Positions 22,201 to 30,199 of a DNA stretch of 64,000 bases are shown here, piece by piece (position 1 is the first letter of the stretch; each line of letters opens with the position of its first letter). The stretch comes from Coenobita brevimanus (Eukaryota > Arthropoda > Malacostraca > Decapoda > Coenobitidae): contig CM064713.1 in assembly GCA_032717465.1 (NCBI GenBank), positions 7,363,001 to 7,427,000 on the forward strand, in the 5' to 3' direction. The position numbers were made by a program, and so were the translations under genes. The notes under the pieces were generated by a model. That model was not told the origin of the DNA and did not search any database. It worked only from the letters and a program-made list of their open reading frames with translations.

Positions 22201-22589
22201 TTATCTCTTTTCTATCGCTACTTTAATGGTCACTGCTCCTCTGAACTGTCTGCTTGCATTCCTCCACCTCTACGACGGGCGCGTAGCACCCGTCTGGCAG
22301 CAAACTCTCATCCCTTTTCTGTCCAACTCTCTAATGCAAGAGTTAACCGTTACTCCCAGTCTTTCATTCATGCAACAGGTCAGCTCTGGAACTGTCTCCC
22401 TCTGTCTGTATTTCCTCCTGCCTATGATCTCCAGTCTTTCAAACGCAGTGTGTCCAGGCATCTCAAAATGATCGGATCTTGAATTTGGCTCTCTATTGTA
22501 TTTTGTTTTTCTCTTGGAGGGAACTGTTACTGCGGGCTCATGGCCTTTGGTTCCTTCTTCCTCGCATTAAAAAAAAAAAAAAAAAAAAA
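19268..22589 (+). mobile_element. Jk-2, Jockey-like LINE with poly(A)
   Basis: Continuous copy from ACTGTAGCACC to a 21-base A run at 22569-22589. It matches both halves of Jk-1 and supplies the 3' end Jk-1 lacks. Inserted in the gag of the errantivirus-like element. No clear target duplication around it. Confidence 0.9.
19515..22481 (+). pseudogene. Jk-2 endonuclease-reverse transcriptase
   Basis: Starts at MASIHPASESP. Endonuclease motifs: [47 protein letters not shown] motifs: GPDGVPPVVLKNC, NYRPIALTSCIS, IALDISKAFDRVWH, GVPQGSVLSPTL, YADD. C-terminal region at 21721-22481 (MAHLISDLAHISDWGKNNMV; MGVLSRLPLFL). Frameshifts or stops lie near 19900, 20455, 21205, 21500 and 21930. Jockey/CR1-group LINE; similar proteins are very common in decapod genomes. 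Confidence 0.85.
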
Positions 22590-23209
22590 TCATTGGTTAT
22601 GTAGCTGCCTTGTGTAAATTATCTGATAGGACCCTTAAGATCACCAAGACGATCGCGTACACCCCAGGAATGTGCTTGCTAGACGTAATGAACGAGGTAG
22701 AGATGCAGTGCAGTAAAGCAGTTATGGTCGACACACATGCACATTCTGGTAGAATGAGGGTACCTGAGACAGTATCAGCTGTGAAAACATCTACACCGAC
22801 CCCAAACAGAGAACAAAATCGATCGCGACCAGAAAGCAGGCAGACCAAACAACCAAACATGACAAGGCCTCGATCACAGACGCCGTGCTACAGGCAGTTT
22901 CATAAGTTTTCGCTCAGCCCGAGCAGGTCTCGCGCCATAAACAACACTTCTTATGGGAAATCACATCGTAGGTCACAGTCAAGGGATAGGTCCATTCTAT
23001 GTCATTATTGTGCAAAACCAGGACACACAAGGTATGAATGCTTTATCAAAGCAAAGAAGGACAAACAAAAGACACAAGGATTTGGTCCTTACTGTAGGCA
23101 TCATAGATACCAAGGGCACTGGACCAGTGATTGCAAAACAGTAGAAAAAATTGTGTCTATGTTCAAATCGGGGGAAGACCAGGTCATGACAAAAAACGAA
23201 CAAACGTAA
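22590..23209 (+). pseudogene. gag: Errantivirus-like gag, C-terminal nucleocapsid part
   Basis: Open from the Jk-2 tail to TAA at 23207. It contains an Arg/Ser-rich basic stretch, then a CCHC knuckle (CHYCAKPGHTRYEC) and a second knuckle of CHHC type (CRHHRYQGHWTSDC). These bind genomic RNA. The frame overlaps the -1 pol frame by at least 18 bases at the slippery site. Confidence 0.82.
23191..23197 (+). promoter_or_regulatory. Canonical -1 slippery heptamer AAAAAAC
   Basis: The gag codons read acA AAA AAC, which is the X XXY YYZ form in the correct phase. The pol frame is open in -1 from here (KKRTNVKK). The gag stop follows 9 bases later, at 23207. Such heptamers drive Gag-Pol synthesis in retroviruses and many gypsy elements. 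I did not identify a downstream pseudoknot by eye. Confidence 0.8.
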
Positions 23210-23976
23210 AGAAAAACAAGTCTAAACTTCACATAGGAGGCATGTTGGGAAATGAGTGTATCTTGATACCAGCTGTATGTGAGGATCAAAACGTTTCCTT
23301 ATTTTTAGATACAGGCTCTCCAGTGAACTTAATAACACATGAAGAACTAAATAGAATTCTTAAAAATAAAAAGAAAGTAACTTTTCTGGATGAAGCTGAT
23401 ATAGATTTATACACAGTAGATGGACAAGAAATTACAGTGAAAGGTATGATAAGATTACATATAAGTTTCACAGAGACTACAAGACCATTCTCTGCATTCT
23501 TCTATATCGTTGAAAACTTAGCAGTTAAAGCTCATATGTCACTGGGCTTAAGATCCATGAGAGCTGAGAACATAACCATACTCTCACAAATGAATGGAAT
23601 AGACTTTGACAATGAATTCATAGAGGAAATAACTTCAGAGCCCTCACCGATTGGCAGAAGAGAGCCAAAAAGAATTGGTAATATTAAAGGCCTAAACAAA
23701 CATACACAAACAGATGAGTGTATAGATCCACTCCCACCACCAACCCCATCCTCCAGAATTAGTGACTCAGATAACAGTACTGATTTATCAATTTTTCCAG
23801 CCCATCTCACTAATGATTTAGTTATACCACCTAATTCATACATGAAGATTACCATAAAGAGCAAATTACGGAATAGTACTGTTCTTGTCTTAGAAGAATT
23901 ATGTAAAGTAAAGGGATTGTCAGCAGAAAACGCATTATGTCTACGAACGACGAAGGGCAAACTCAGATATTCATAA
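23191..23976 (+). pseudogene. pol: Errantivirus-like protease segment of pol
   Basis: The -1 frame after the slippery site encodes an aspartic protease with the active site LFLDTGSPVNLI and a later segment SLGLRSMRAEN. The frame ends at 23976. The downstream RT frame begins near 23937 in another phase, so one frameshift lies around 23940-23976. The protease would cleave Gag and Pol. Confidence 0.82.
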
Positions 23977-26720
23977 TTAATCACATGAATGGGGAAGTTC
24001 AGTTGAAAAAGGAAACTTGCATAGTTAATAGTGAAAAATGTCCCGCCCCTGTGAAGGAAATAGTTATAGCTGGAGTGACAAGTGAGATAAAATCTAAGGA
24101 TAGAGAAAGAATAAAAGAGAATTTAATTCACTCGGGTGAATTTGATGAAGAAAATGATTTGTTAACCCTGCTGGAAACACACAGGGACACCGTAGCATTG
24201 CCCGGAGAACAATTAGGGTGTACTAACTTGATTAATCACATGATTAATGTGCACCCAGAAACACCACCAATTTTCGTACCAGCTTACCGCATACCACACT
24301 CCCAACGTACACTTGCAAATCAGTATGTCGATGAAATGTTAAAACTTGGAATTATTGAGCCTTCAGTCTCCCCGTGGAATGCCCCATTATTCTTCGTGCC
24401 CAAACGAAATGGAGAAATGCGTGCGGTAGTAGATTACCGTAAACTAAATAATCACACAATCCCAGACAGATTTCCCATGCCATTGCTAAGCGACGTTCCA
24501 CAGAATATTGGTCCTGAGAATAATATATTCTCGACCATCGATCTCCTAAACGGCTATTATCAGATTCCGGTATCGAAGGAGTCACGTAAATACACTGCCT
24601 TTTCAACAAACAGAGGCCATTATCAATATACAAGAATGCCAATGGGACTGAGGACAGCCCCAGGCACATTCCAGCGTCTTATGAATTACGCATTGTCCGG
24701 AATTTTAGGACAAGGAATATTTGTTTATCTTGACGATATTATAATCGCAACGAAGAATATTAAGGATCATCTAAAAATATTAGACTTCCTCTTACAAAAG
24801 CTTAGTGATGCTGGTTTAAAAATTAAACTTTCTAAATGCAAATTTTGCTTTAAGGAAATAAATTTCTTAGGCCACAAATTAAGTTCTGATGGTATTCACA
24901 CCACTGATGACAAAATACAGGCAGTGAGAGATTTTCCTGAACCCACTACGACTGACGAAGTTAGACAATTTTTAGGTCTGGCTGGGTACTGTAGGTCATT
25001 CGTACCACAGTTCTCTCATATAGCCTTTCCTCTATTCCAACTACTCAAAAAAGATGCTGTATTCCAATGGGAAGAAGAACAAAAAAGGGCATTTAACAAT
25101 CTACAAATTAAACTAACAAAAGCACCTTGTTTAGCATATCCAGATTACACAAAATCATTTCTTATTTGTACAGACGCATCAGTTAAAGGATTAGGGGCTG
25201 TACTGATGCAGGAAGATAAAAGAGGAAAAAATCAACCAATTGCATTTGCCAGCAGACAAACAAGAGGTGCAGAGAAAAATTATTGCACTACAGACTTAGA
25301 GGCACTTGCAGTAGTTTTTGCATTACAAAAGTTTCGAGATTTGGAATATGGTTACGAAATCCACTTATTCACCGACCATAAACCACTGGTGGGTATGTTT
25401 AAAGAAAAACTCCTTTCTGGGAGGAGAGCAAGATGGAAATGTACAGTTGAAAAGTACAATGTACAAATTCATTATATACAAGGTAAAATGAACATAGTAG
25501 CTGACGCATTATCTAGGAACCCGAACACAATTCAGGTCACGGCGTTAGATCTCAAAGGAAATATCCCAAACCACGAGGATATCGCAAAGGCACAAAGACT
25601 TGACCCAATATGGTCTAAAGTTATATACAAGTTAGAAAGTGGAGATGACATACAATTACCCAAACTGCATGTCCCACTTGAACAATTCACAATGGTCAAT
25701 AATACATTATACAAAATTAACTCTAAACAACCAAAACGCCAAAGAAATACTAACCAGTTGGTAGTACCTAATGACATGATACCCCAAGTATTACGATTGA
25801 TACACGACAGCCCACATGCAGGACATCCTGGAAAGGATAAGACATTCAACCAAGCCCAGCTGTTATATTACTGGCCTTCATTACGAAAAGATATAAACAA
25901 TCATATAGACAAATGCAAATCATGTGCGAAACACAAAGGATACCCAATCACACCTGCACCGATGGGTAATTACCCTGTACCACATCAACCATGGGACGTT
26001 GTCGCTGTTGATTTACTGAAGATGCCATTATCATACAATAATAACGTATACTTATTCGTAGCAACGGATCATTTTTCCCATTATGTCATTTTAGCTCCAA
26101 TTAAAGATAAGACAGCAGAGACAGTAGCAAAGGCAATAACAGATAATGTAATATGTCGCTTTACTACCCCTAAGGTACTAATAAGTGATAATGGAGGAGA
26201 ATTTAATTCTGAGATCTTACAAGAAATATGTAAACAATACAACATCAAAAAGGTTAACGATTTAGCCTATCACCCAGCATCCAATGGGTTGGTAGAGAGA
26301 CAAAATAAAAAAGTATCAGATGTGCTACGACACATTCTCTGTGAAAATTATGCAAGCTGGGATGATTGGATTCCCAGAGTAAAAGCCTCAATTAATGGAT
26401 CTATAAATAAATCCATAGGTGACACACCACATTTCATTATATATGGCACAGATAAAAAATTACCATATGAGCTCCTAGAAGGTGACAGCATGCCTATATA
26501 CAATTACGATGATTACACTAAACTCCGTTTACGTGAATTCCAGGACATTCACAAAAGAGTCAAAAAACAATTAACGATGTCCAAGGAAGAAATGACGGAG
26601 GCATTTAACAAGAAGGAAAAAGATTCACCTATCAGCTTAGGAGACATTGTTTACGGTATCATTCATACGAGAGACAATAAATTATCCCCAAAATTTGAAG
26701 GGCCCATACAGAGTAATTAA
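23937..26720 (+). CDS. pol: Errantivirus-like RT, RNase H and integrase
   Basis: 927 codons without a stop. RT: KLGIIEPSVSPWNAPLFFVPK, then FVYLDDIIIATKN (active-site Asp pair). RNase H: FLICTDASVKGLGAVLMQ, LEALAVVFAL, FTDHKPL, ADALSRNP. Integrase: zinc finger with HDSPHAGH and CKSCAKH, then the catalytic triad in VAVDLLKMP, ISDNGGEFNS and NGLVERQNK. All three catalytic acids are present. The stop at 26720 is caused by a frame change inside the integrase C-terminal GPY-type motif; the tail continues in another frame to about 26925. The upstream frame break near 23950 separates it from protease. Confidence 0.88.
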   Translation: MSTNDEGQTQIFIINHMNGEVQLKKETCIVNSEKCPAPVKEIVIAGVTSEIKSKDRERIKENLIHSGEFDEENDLLTLLETHRDTVALPGEQLGCTNLINHMINVHPETPPIFVPAYRIPHSQRTLANQYVDEMLKLGIIEPSVSPWNAPLFFVPKRNGEMRAVVDYRKLNNHTIPDRFPMPLLSDVPQNIGPENNIFSTIDLLNGYYQIPVSKESRKYTAFSTNRGHYQYTRMPMGLRTAPGTFQRLMNYALSGILGQGIFVYLDDIIIATKNIKDHLKILDFLLQKLSDAGLKIKLSKCKFCFKEINFLGHKLSSDGIHTTDDKIQAVRDFPEPTTTDEVRQFLGLAGYCRSFVPQFSHIAFPLFQLLKKDAVFQWEEEQKRAFNNLQIKLTKAPCLAYPDYTKSFLICTDASVKGLGAVLMQEDKRGKNQPIAFASRQTRGAEKNYCTTDLEALAVVFALQKFRDLEYGYEIHLFTDHKPLVGMFKEKLLSGRRARWKCTVEKYNVQIHYIQGKMNIVADALSRNPNTIQVTALDLKGNIPNHEDIAKAQRLDPIWSKVIYKLESGDDIQLPKLHVPLEQFTMVNNTLYKINSKQPKRQRNTNQLVVPNDMIPQVLRLIHDSPHAGHPGKDKTFNQAQLLYYWPSLRKDINNHIDKCKSCAKHKGYPITPAPMGNYPVPHQPWDVVAVDLLKMPLSYNNNVYLFVATDHFSHYVILAPIKDKTAETVAKAITDNVICRFTTPKVLISDNGGEFNSEILQEICKQYNIKKVNDLAYHPASNGLVERQNKKVSDVLRHILCENYASWDDWIPRVKASINGSINKSIGDTPHFIIYGTDKKLPYELLEGDSMPIYNYDDYTKLRLREFQDIHKRVKKQLTMSKEEMTEAFNKKEKDSPISLGDIVYGIIHTRDNKLSPKFEGPIQSN

Positions 26721-26927
26721 CATAAAAGCAAACAAAGTTTTAATTAAGTCACTTTCAAGTGGCGAGGAGAAACAAGTTCATATTGACCATTTAAAACGAG
26801 TTTCAAGGGAATTATCCCATAATTATTCAGCCTCGGATACAACCGAACAGGCGACCGTACCTCAAGAAACCAAGCAAGAAAACTACAATGATTACAAAAA
26901 GAAATTAAGGTCATATACCAAACAATC
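26721..26927 (+). pseudogene. pol: Pol C-terminal tail, out of frame
   Basis: A frame starting upstream at 26647 continues with RVINIKANKVLIKSLSSG and HIDHLKRVSREL, the usual C-terminal end of a gypsy integrase. It is separated from the main pol frame by one frame change at a short G run near 26700. After about 70 codons it runs into the SINE fragment at 26928. Confidence 0.7.
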
Positions 26928-27172
26928 GGAACAGTTTAAGGATTTGAATTTCATAAATCGGGCTTTACTGATCTACCAGAAGACCAGCCGACATGTCGTA
27001 AAAATACCCCCGCTAATACCAATACACCAGTCCTGTATGAGACAGCCCTAGCATGTATTCAATATGGACGGTGGGTGTTAGCGCCGAAGTGGTGACATGT
27101 AGAGGTGTATGGTATGTAGGAGGACTGCTGGGCCTTGATAGCAGGCTGTGAAGCCTATGCCCAGAGTCGGAC

Positions 27173-27208
<36 letters not shown>
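26928..27208 (+). mobile_element. SINE fragment, body and poly(A) without the tRNA head
   Basis: Matches the SINE body at 38251-38517 almost base for base, from GGAACAGTTTAAGG to the A run (27177-27208). The tRNA-like head is absent; the match starts at the head/body joint. Possible short direct repeats flank it (ATCGGAACA at 26925-26933, ATCGAACA after the A run), which would fit a 5'-truncated insertion. Confidence 0.75.
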
Positions 27209-27210
<2 letters not shown>

Positions 27211-27367
27211 GAACATAGGTGCAACTGTTCCAATCAAATCTACAGTACATCATTTACGAGAATTAAATATCGATTTAAATTCCTTCTATAAATGAAATAA
27301 CAATCAACCGTAACGCACATCATCACTATCATCGACCACAGCATGACCATATTAGGAAATTAATAGA
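27209..27367 (+). other. Spacer between the SINE fragment and the env acceptor
   Basis: 159 bases, AT-rich, with stops in all plus frames. It may hold the last pol codons or a short intergenic stretch; nothing else recognised. Confidence 0.4.
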
Positions 27368-27389
27368 TTTTTTTTTTTTTTTTCGGTAG
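27368..27389 (+). promoter_or_regulatory. Probable 3' splice site for the env message
   Basis: A run of 16 T followed by CGGTAG, then GTTACG and the env ATG at 27396. A pyrimidine tract plus TAG just before the start codon is what a spliced subgenomic env mRNA needs. Confidence 0.55.
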
Positions 27390-27395
27390 GTTACG

Positions 27396-29126
27396 ATGAA
27401 GGGACTTATGCTATGGATTCTCCTCTACATAGCAAGAGGATATGCGCACTTAGACCCCCAACACATAGTACGACAAGGATGCCTTATAGCTCCAACGGCC
27501 ACGACTACAATCGTTAAGGACGTCATGAGTACTGAAATAAGTCTAGATTACTTGTATGAATTACCTACTTATCTAGACAGACTTGCGACGCCGATGCGAA
27601 CTCTGGACTTCATGATAGGAAATTATGTTTCACAAGCACATAACACCAAGGAAGTGAATGAAATGGTAAAGTTAGCGAAATGGAAACTAGAACAGGCAAA
27701 GTCAACTATGCTCATCATGATCCAAGATCTCCCATCTTATGGAACGGAGGTACTGAGCGACAGGAACAACATCACACGTACTCGCCAAAAGCGCGGTTTG
27801 TTCGACCTGGGTGGCGCAGTTCTTGGCAACATCTTTGGATTGGCTACAGAGGATGACCTTAAAGCAATAAACAACAAATTTAATAAGATAGCTCAGGTAC
27901 TAACATACCAAGATAAATTCATCACAGGACAGAACTCAGCAATGAAGACAATTGTGAAAAATCTGAAAAAAGCAGAAAACATAGCTCTCGAGAGTGTAGA
28001 TAAAATAAATGAAGTGGAGGGAAACGTTACACTTTTCCAACACTTCTCCATCATCACAGAACATATTGACACGATTCTACTACAATTAGAGAACACTAGA
28101 GATCGTTTCAGGGCGCTTATGCAAGGAATTTCGAATGCTGGTGATGGCAAGATCACAACTGACTTACTCCCAGTTCATGAGCTACGTCAGATAGTTAGTC
28201 AAGGCATACATAAACATAAATTGAAGCCGTTGTTCCGTAGTAGGGAATTCATACAATATTATCCATATTTAGAAGCAACACTAACACCAACATCAGTAGT
28301 AGTTCATGTACCATTCAAAACTGAAGACCTGTTCACAGTATACCAAATACATCCCTTCCCCTATAAAAATAACAACACTTTGGTCATCATCAACATCAAC
28401 ACAGACACCGAACTCATCATGGTCTCCAAGAGACGGGACACTGTCACTTTCGCAAGTGAATCAACGATTGAACGAAAGTGCCGCACATCCTTACATGCTG
28501 TTCATCTTTGTCCTGCGTACATATTCACGTTTCAGCCTACTGATACAGTCCCTTGTGAAATGGCTATCATCAGAAATGACAATATTCATCATCATTGCAA
28601 CTTCACTTTTGCTCCAGATAAACTTGTACACCATCAACGCATTGGACACTCACAGTTTTTTTATTTCCCTCATAACACATCAGTTTACATAGTCTGTCCA
28701 GATATACCACCATCTCATACATCTGCATCAGGATTATACATAGCACCAGACAACTGTGCGGTATTTACTCCAGCCATGTCTACTTTATCCACCATCAATC
28801 ACTACGCCATTCTCAATCATACACACAAACATTTCCACCCACTGCCTGATATGGACTTAAACATGAGCACAAGTATTAAATTGACTTCACCTAAGTTTGA
28901 AACTATGCAGCTGATCAATGAAACAATGAAGCCCTGGGAAGATTTGAGTTTGAGTATGTTCAACCCATATTATGTGTATAGCCCAGCACCTACTGTCTTT
29001 ATAATCTTCTGCATTGTATTTGCAGTACTGCTGTTCGCAATGCACAGAATGCATGCAAGAATTGCTAATTTGGAGTCATTATTTAGTGGGGGGAGAGTTA
29101 ACATCCAAGTTAACCCCCCTGCATGA
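27396..29126 (+). CDS. env: Envelope fusion protein, F-type (errantivirus-like)
   Basis: Intact frame of 576 codons. A hydrophobic signal peptide lies at residues 1-17 (MLWILLYIARGYA). A furin-type site RQKR at residues 130-133 is followed directly by a glycine-rich hydrophobic fusion-peptide-like stretch (GLFDLGGAVLGNIFG). A helical region follows (residues about 150-240), several Cys residues at 355-450, and a transmembrane segment at about 531-551 (TVFIIFCIVFAVLLF). A short cytoplasmic tail completes it. This layout is that of baculovirus F and errantivirus Env proteins, which fuse viral and cell membranes. The last codons overlap a purine-rich tract. It is the only complete gene of this element, since gag is split by LINEs. 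Confidence 0.88.
   Translation: MKGLMLWILLYIARGYAHLDPQHIVRQGCLIAPTATTTIVKDVMSTEISLDYLYELPTYLDRLATPMRTLDFMIGNYVSQAHNTKEVNEMVKLAKWKLEQAKSTMLIMIQDLPSYGTEVLSDRNNITRTRQKRGLFDLGGAVLGNIFGLATEDDLKAINNKFNKIAQVLTYQDKFITGQNSAMKTIVKNLKKAENIALESVDKINEVEGNVTLFQHFSIITEHIDTILLQLENTRDRFRALMQGISNAGDGKITTDLLPVHELRQIVSQGIHKHKLKPLFRSREFIQYYPYLEATLTPTSVVVHVPFKTEDLFTVYQIHPFPYKNNNTLVIININTDTELIMVSKRRDTVTFASESTIERKCRTSLHAVHLCPAYIFTFQPTDTVPCEMAIIRNDNIHHHCNFTFAPDKLVHHQRIGHSQFFYFPHNTSVYIVCPDIPPSHTSASGLYIAPDNCAVFTPAMSTLSTINHYAILNHTHKHFHPLPDMDLNMSTSIKLTSPKFETMQLINETMKPWEDLSLSMFNPYYVYSPAPTVFIIFCIVFAVLLFAMHRMHARIANLESLFSGGRVNIQVNPPA
29086..29097 (+). other. Candidate polypurine tract
   Basis: GTGGGGGGAGAG within the last env codons, followed by TTAACATCC. 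A purine tract should sit just before the 3' LTR, yet the match with the left LTR begins only at 29341, which is preceded by T-rich sequence. The real LTR may therefore begin here. Confidence 0.5.
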
Positions 29127-29150
29127 AGTGTACATATTTTGTATATAGTA

Positions 29151-29154
<4 letters not shown>

Positions 29155-29233
<79 letters not shown>
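29155..29233. repeat. (TA)n microsatellite
   Basis: Nearly pure TA run of about 78 bases between env and the matched part of the 3' LTR. Confidence 0.95.
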
Positions 29234-29238
<5 letters not shown>

Positions 29239-29340
29239 AAGAAGAATGACCCATGTATGGCATACCAGTACCATTATCTTTAAATGAAATATTAATAACT
29301 CTTACCATAATCTTAATTTTAAACTATTTTTTTTCTTGCA

Positions 29341-29924
29341 TGTATGCATTTCACTACAATAACCCAAGTACATACTGTATTACAGTTAAATAATTTACTT
29401 TTAATGCATTTATTCAAATATGTATACAACTTGTTTAAAGTGTAATATTACTGAATAATCACTATTTACTATAAATATTATATGTATACAATATTATAAT
29501 CAATATTATGTACTAATAGATTAGCATATGTCAATGATAATTGCTGTCGGAGGACCTTCAGCTGCGCGGCCGAGCATATGTTATGAGTCCATATTATAAT
29601 TACAAATCATAATAGATAGATAGATAAATAGATAGATAGACAGCTCTATGCGAGCCTGAGAATGGGAAATGATCTTGCAAGTTACACTGAGGAAAAGCTG
29701 ACGACAGACTAGGAAGTAGGAGTCAGGAGATGATGCAGTTAGTTTGTCAGCGATACACCAGGTGAACACACATACACACATACTCACACACAGGCTTCTA
29801 GAACTTTCCAACCACAGGGAACACACGTGATACGACTCCTGTTTCACCAGAATTTAGGAAATAGAGCTCAGAAGGAGAGAGGCCATAGAAGCAGCAGGGT
29901 GTAGGGAGGAAGGCTTAGCAACTT

Positions 29925-29967
<43 letters not shown>

Positions 29968-30199
29968 GGAGATAGCTAGCGGGACTCTACTTTATACTTC
30001 GCTCTGTGTGAGAGACTTGTTAATATTTCCTAGACAAATAAAAATAGTCCCATACTATTCTTTACCTCTCCTTGTCATTGAATGACAAATGGGAAAGAAG
30101 ATTATCTACTTACAAAGCTACTCAAGTATAACAACCGCTCGTCCACAAGTCTAATATATATAACTTCTCTACAAGTAACTACAAAGTCTTTTTATGACA
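29341..30199 (+). repeat. Errantivirus-like 3' LTR
   Basis: Same as 14201-15079 with few substitutions, a shorter GA run, and ending TTATGACA at 30199. It is followed directly by the tail of GypA-2. Confidence 0.88.

Larger units (their letters stand above)
14201..30199 (+). mobile_element. Errantivirus-like endogenous retrovirus (gag-pol-env), with nested insertions
   Basis: Two copies of an LTR (14201-15079 and 29341-30199) bracket a primer site, a long leader, gag, protease, RT, RNase H, integrase and env on the plus strand. RTE-2 and Jk-2 lie in gag and a headless SINE lies between pol and env; without these the element is roughly 10 kb. The left flank is Jk-1, the right flank is the tail of GypA-2, and I see no target duplication. 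The two ends may therefore come from different insertions joined by recombination. Gypsy/errantivirus-type elements with F-like Env are known from insects; this one is likely from a crustacean. Confidence 0.85.

Noticed and set aside
19268..22589. Target duplication around Jk-2
   Set aside because: The flanks (CGTCGTGGAGGAG and TCATTGGTTATG) do not match, so none is claimed.
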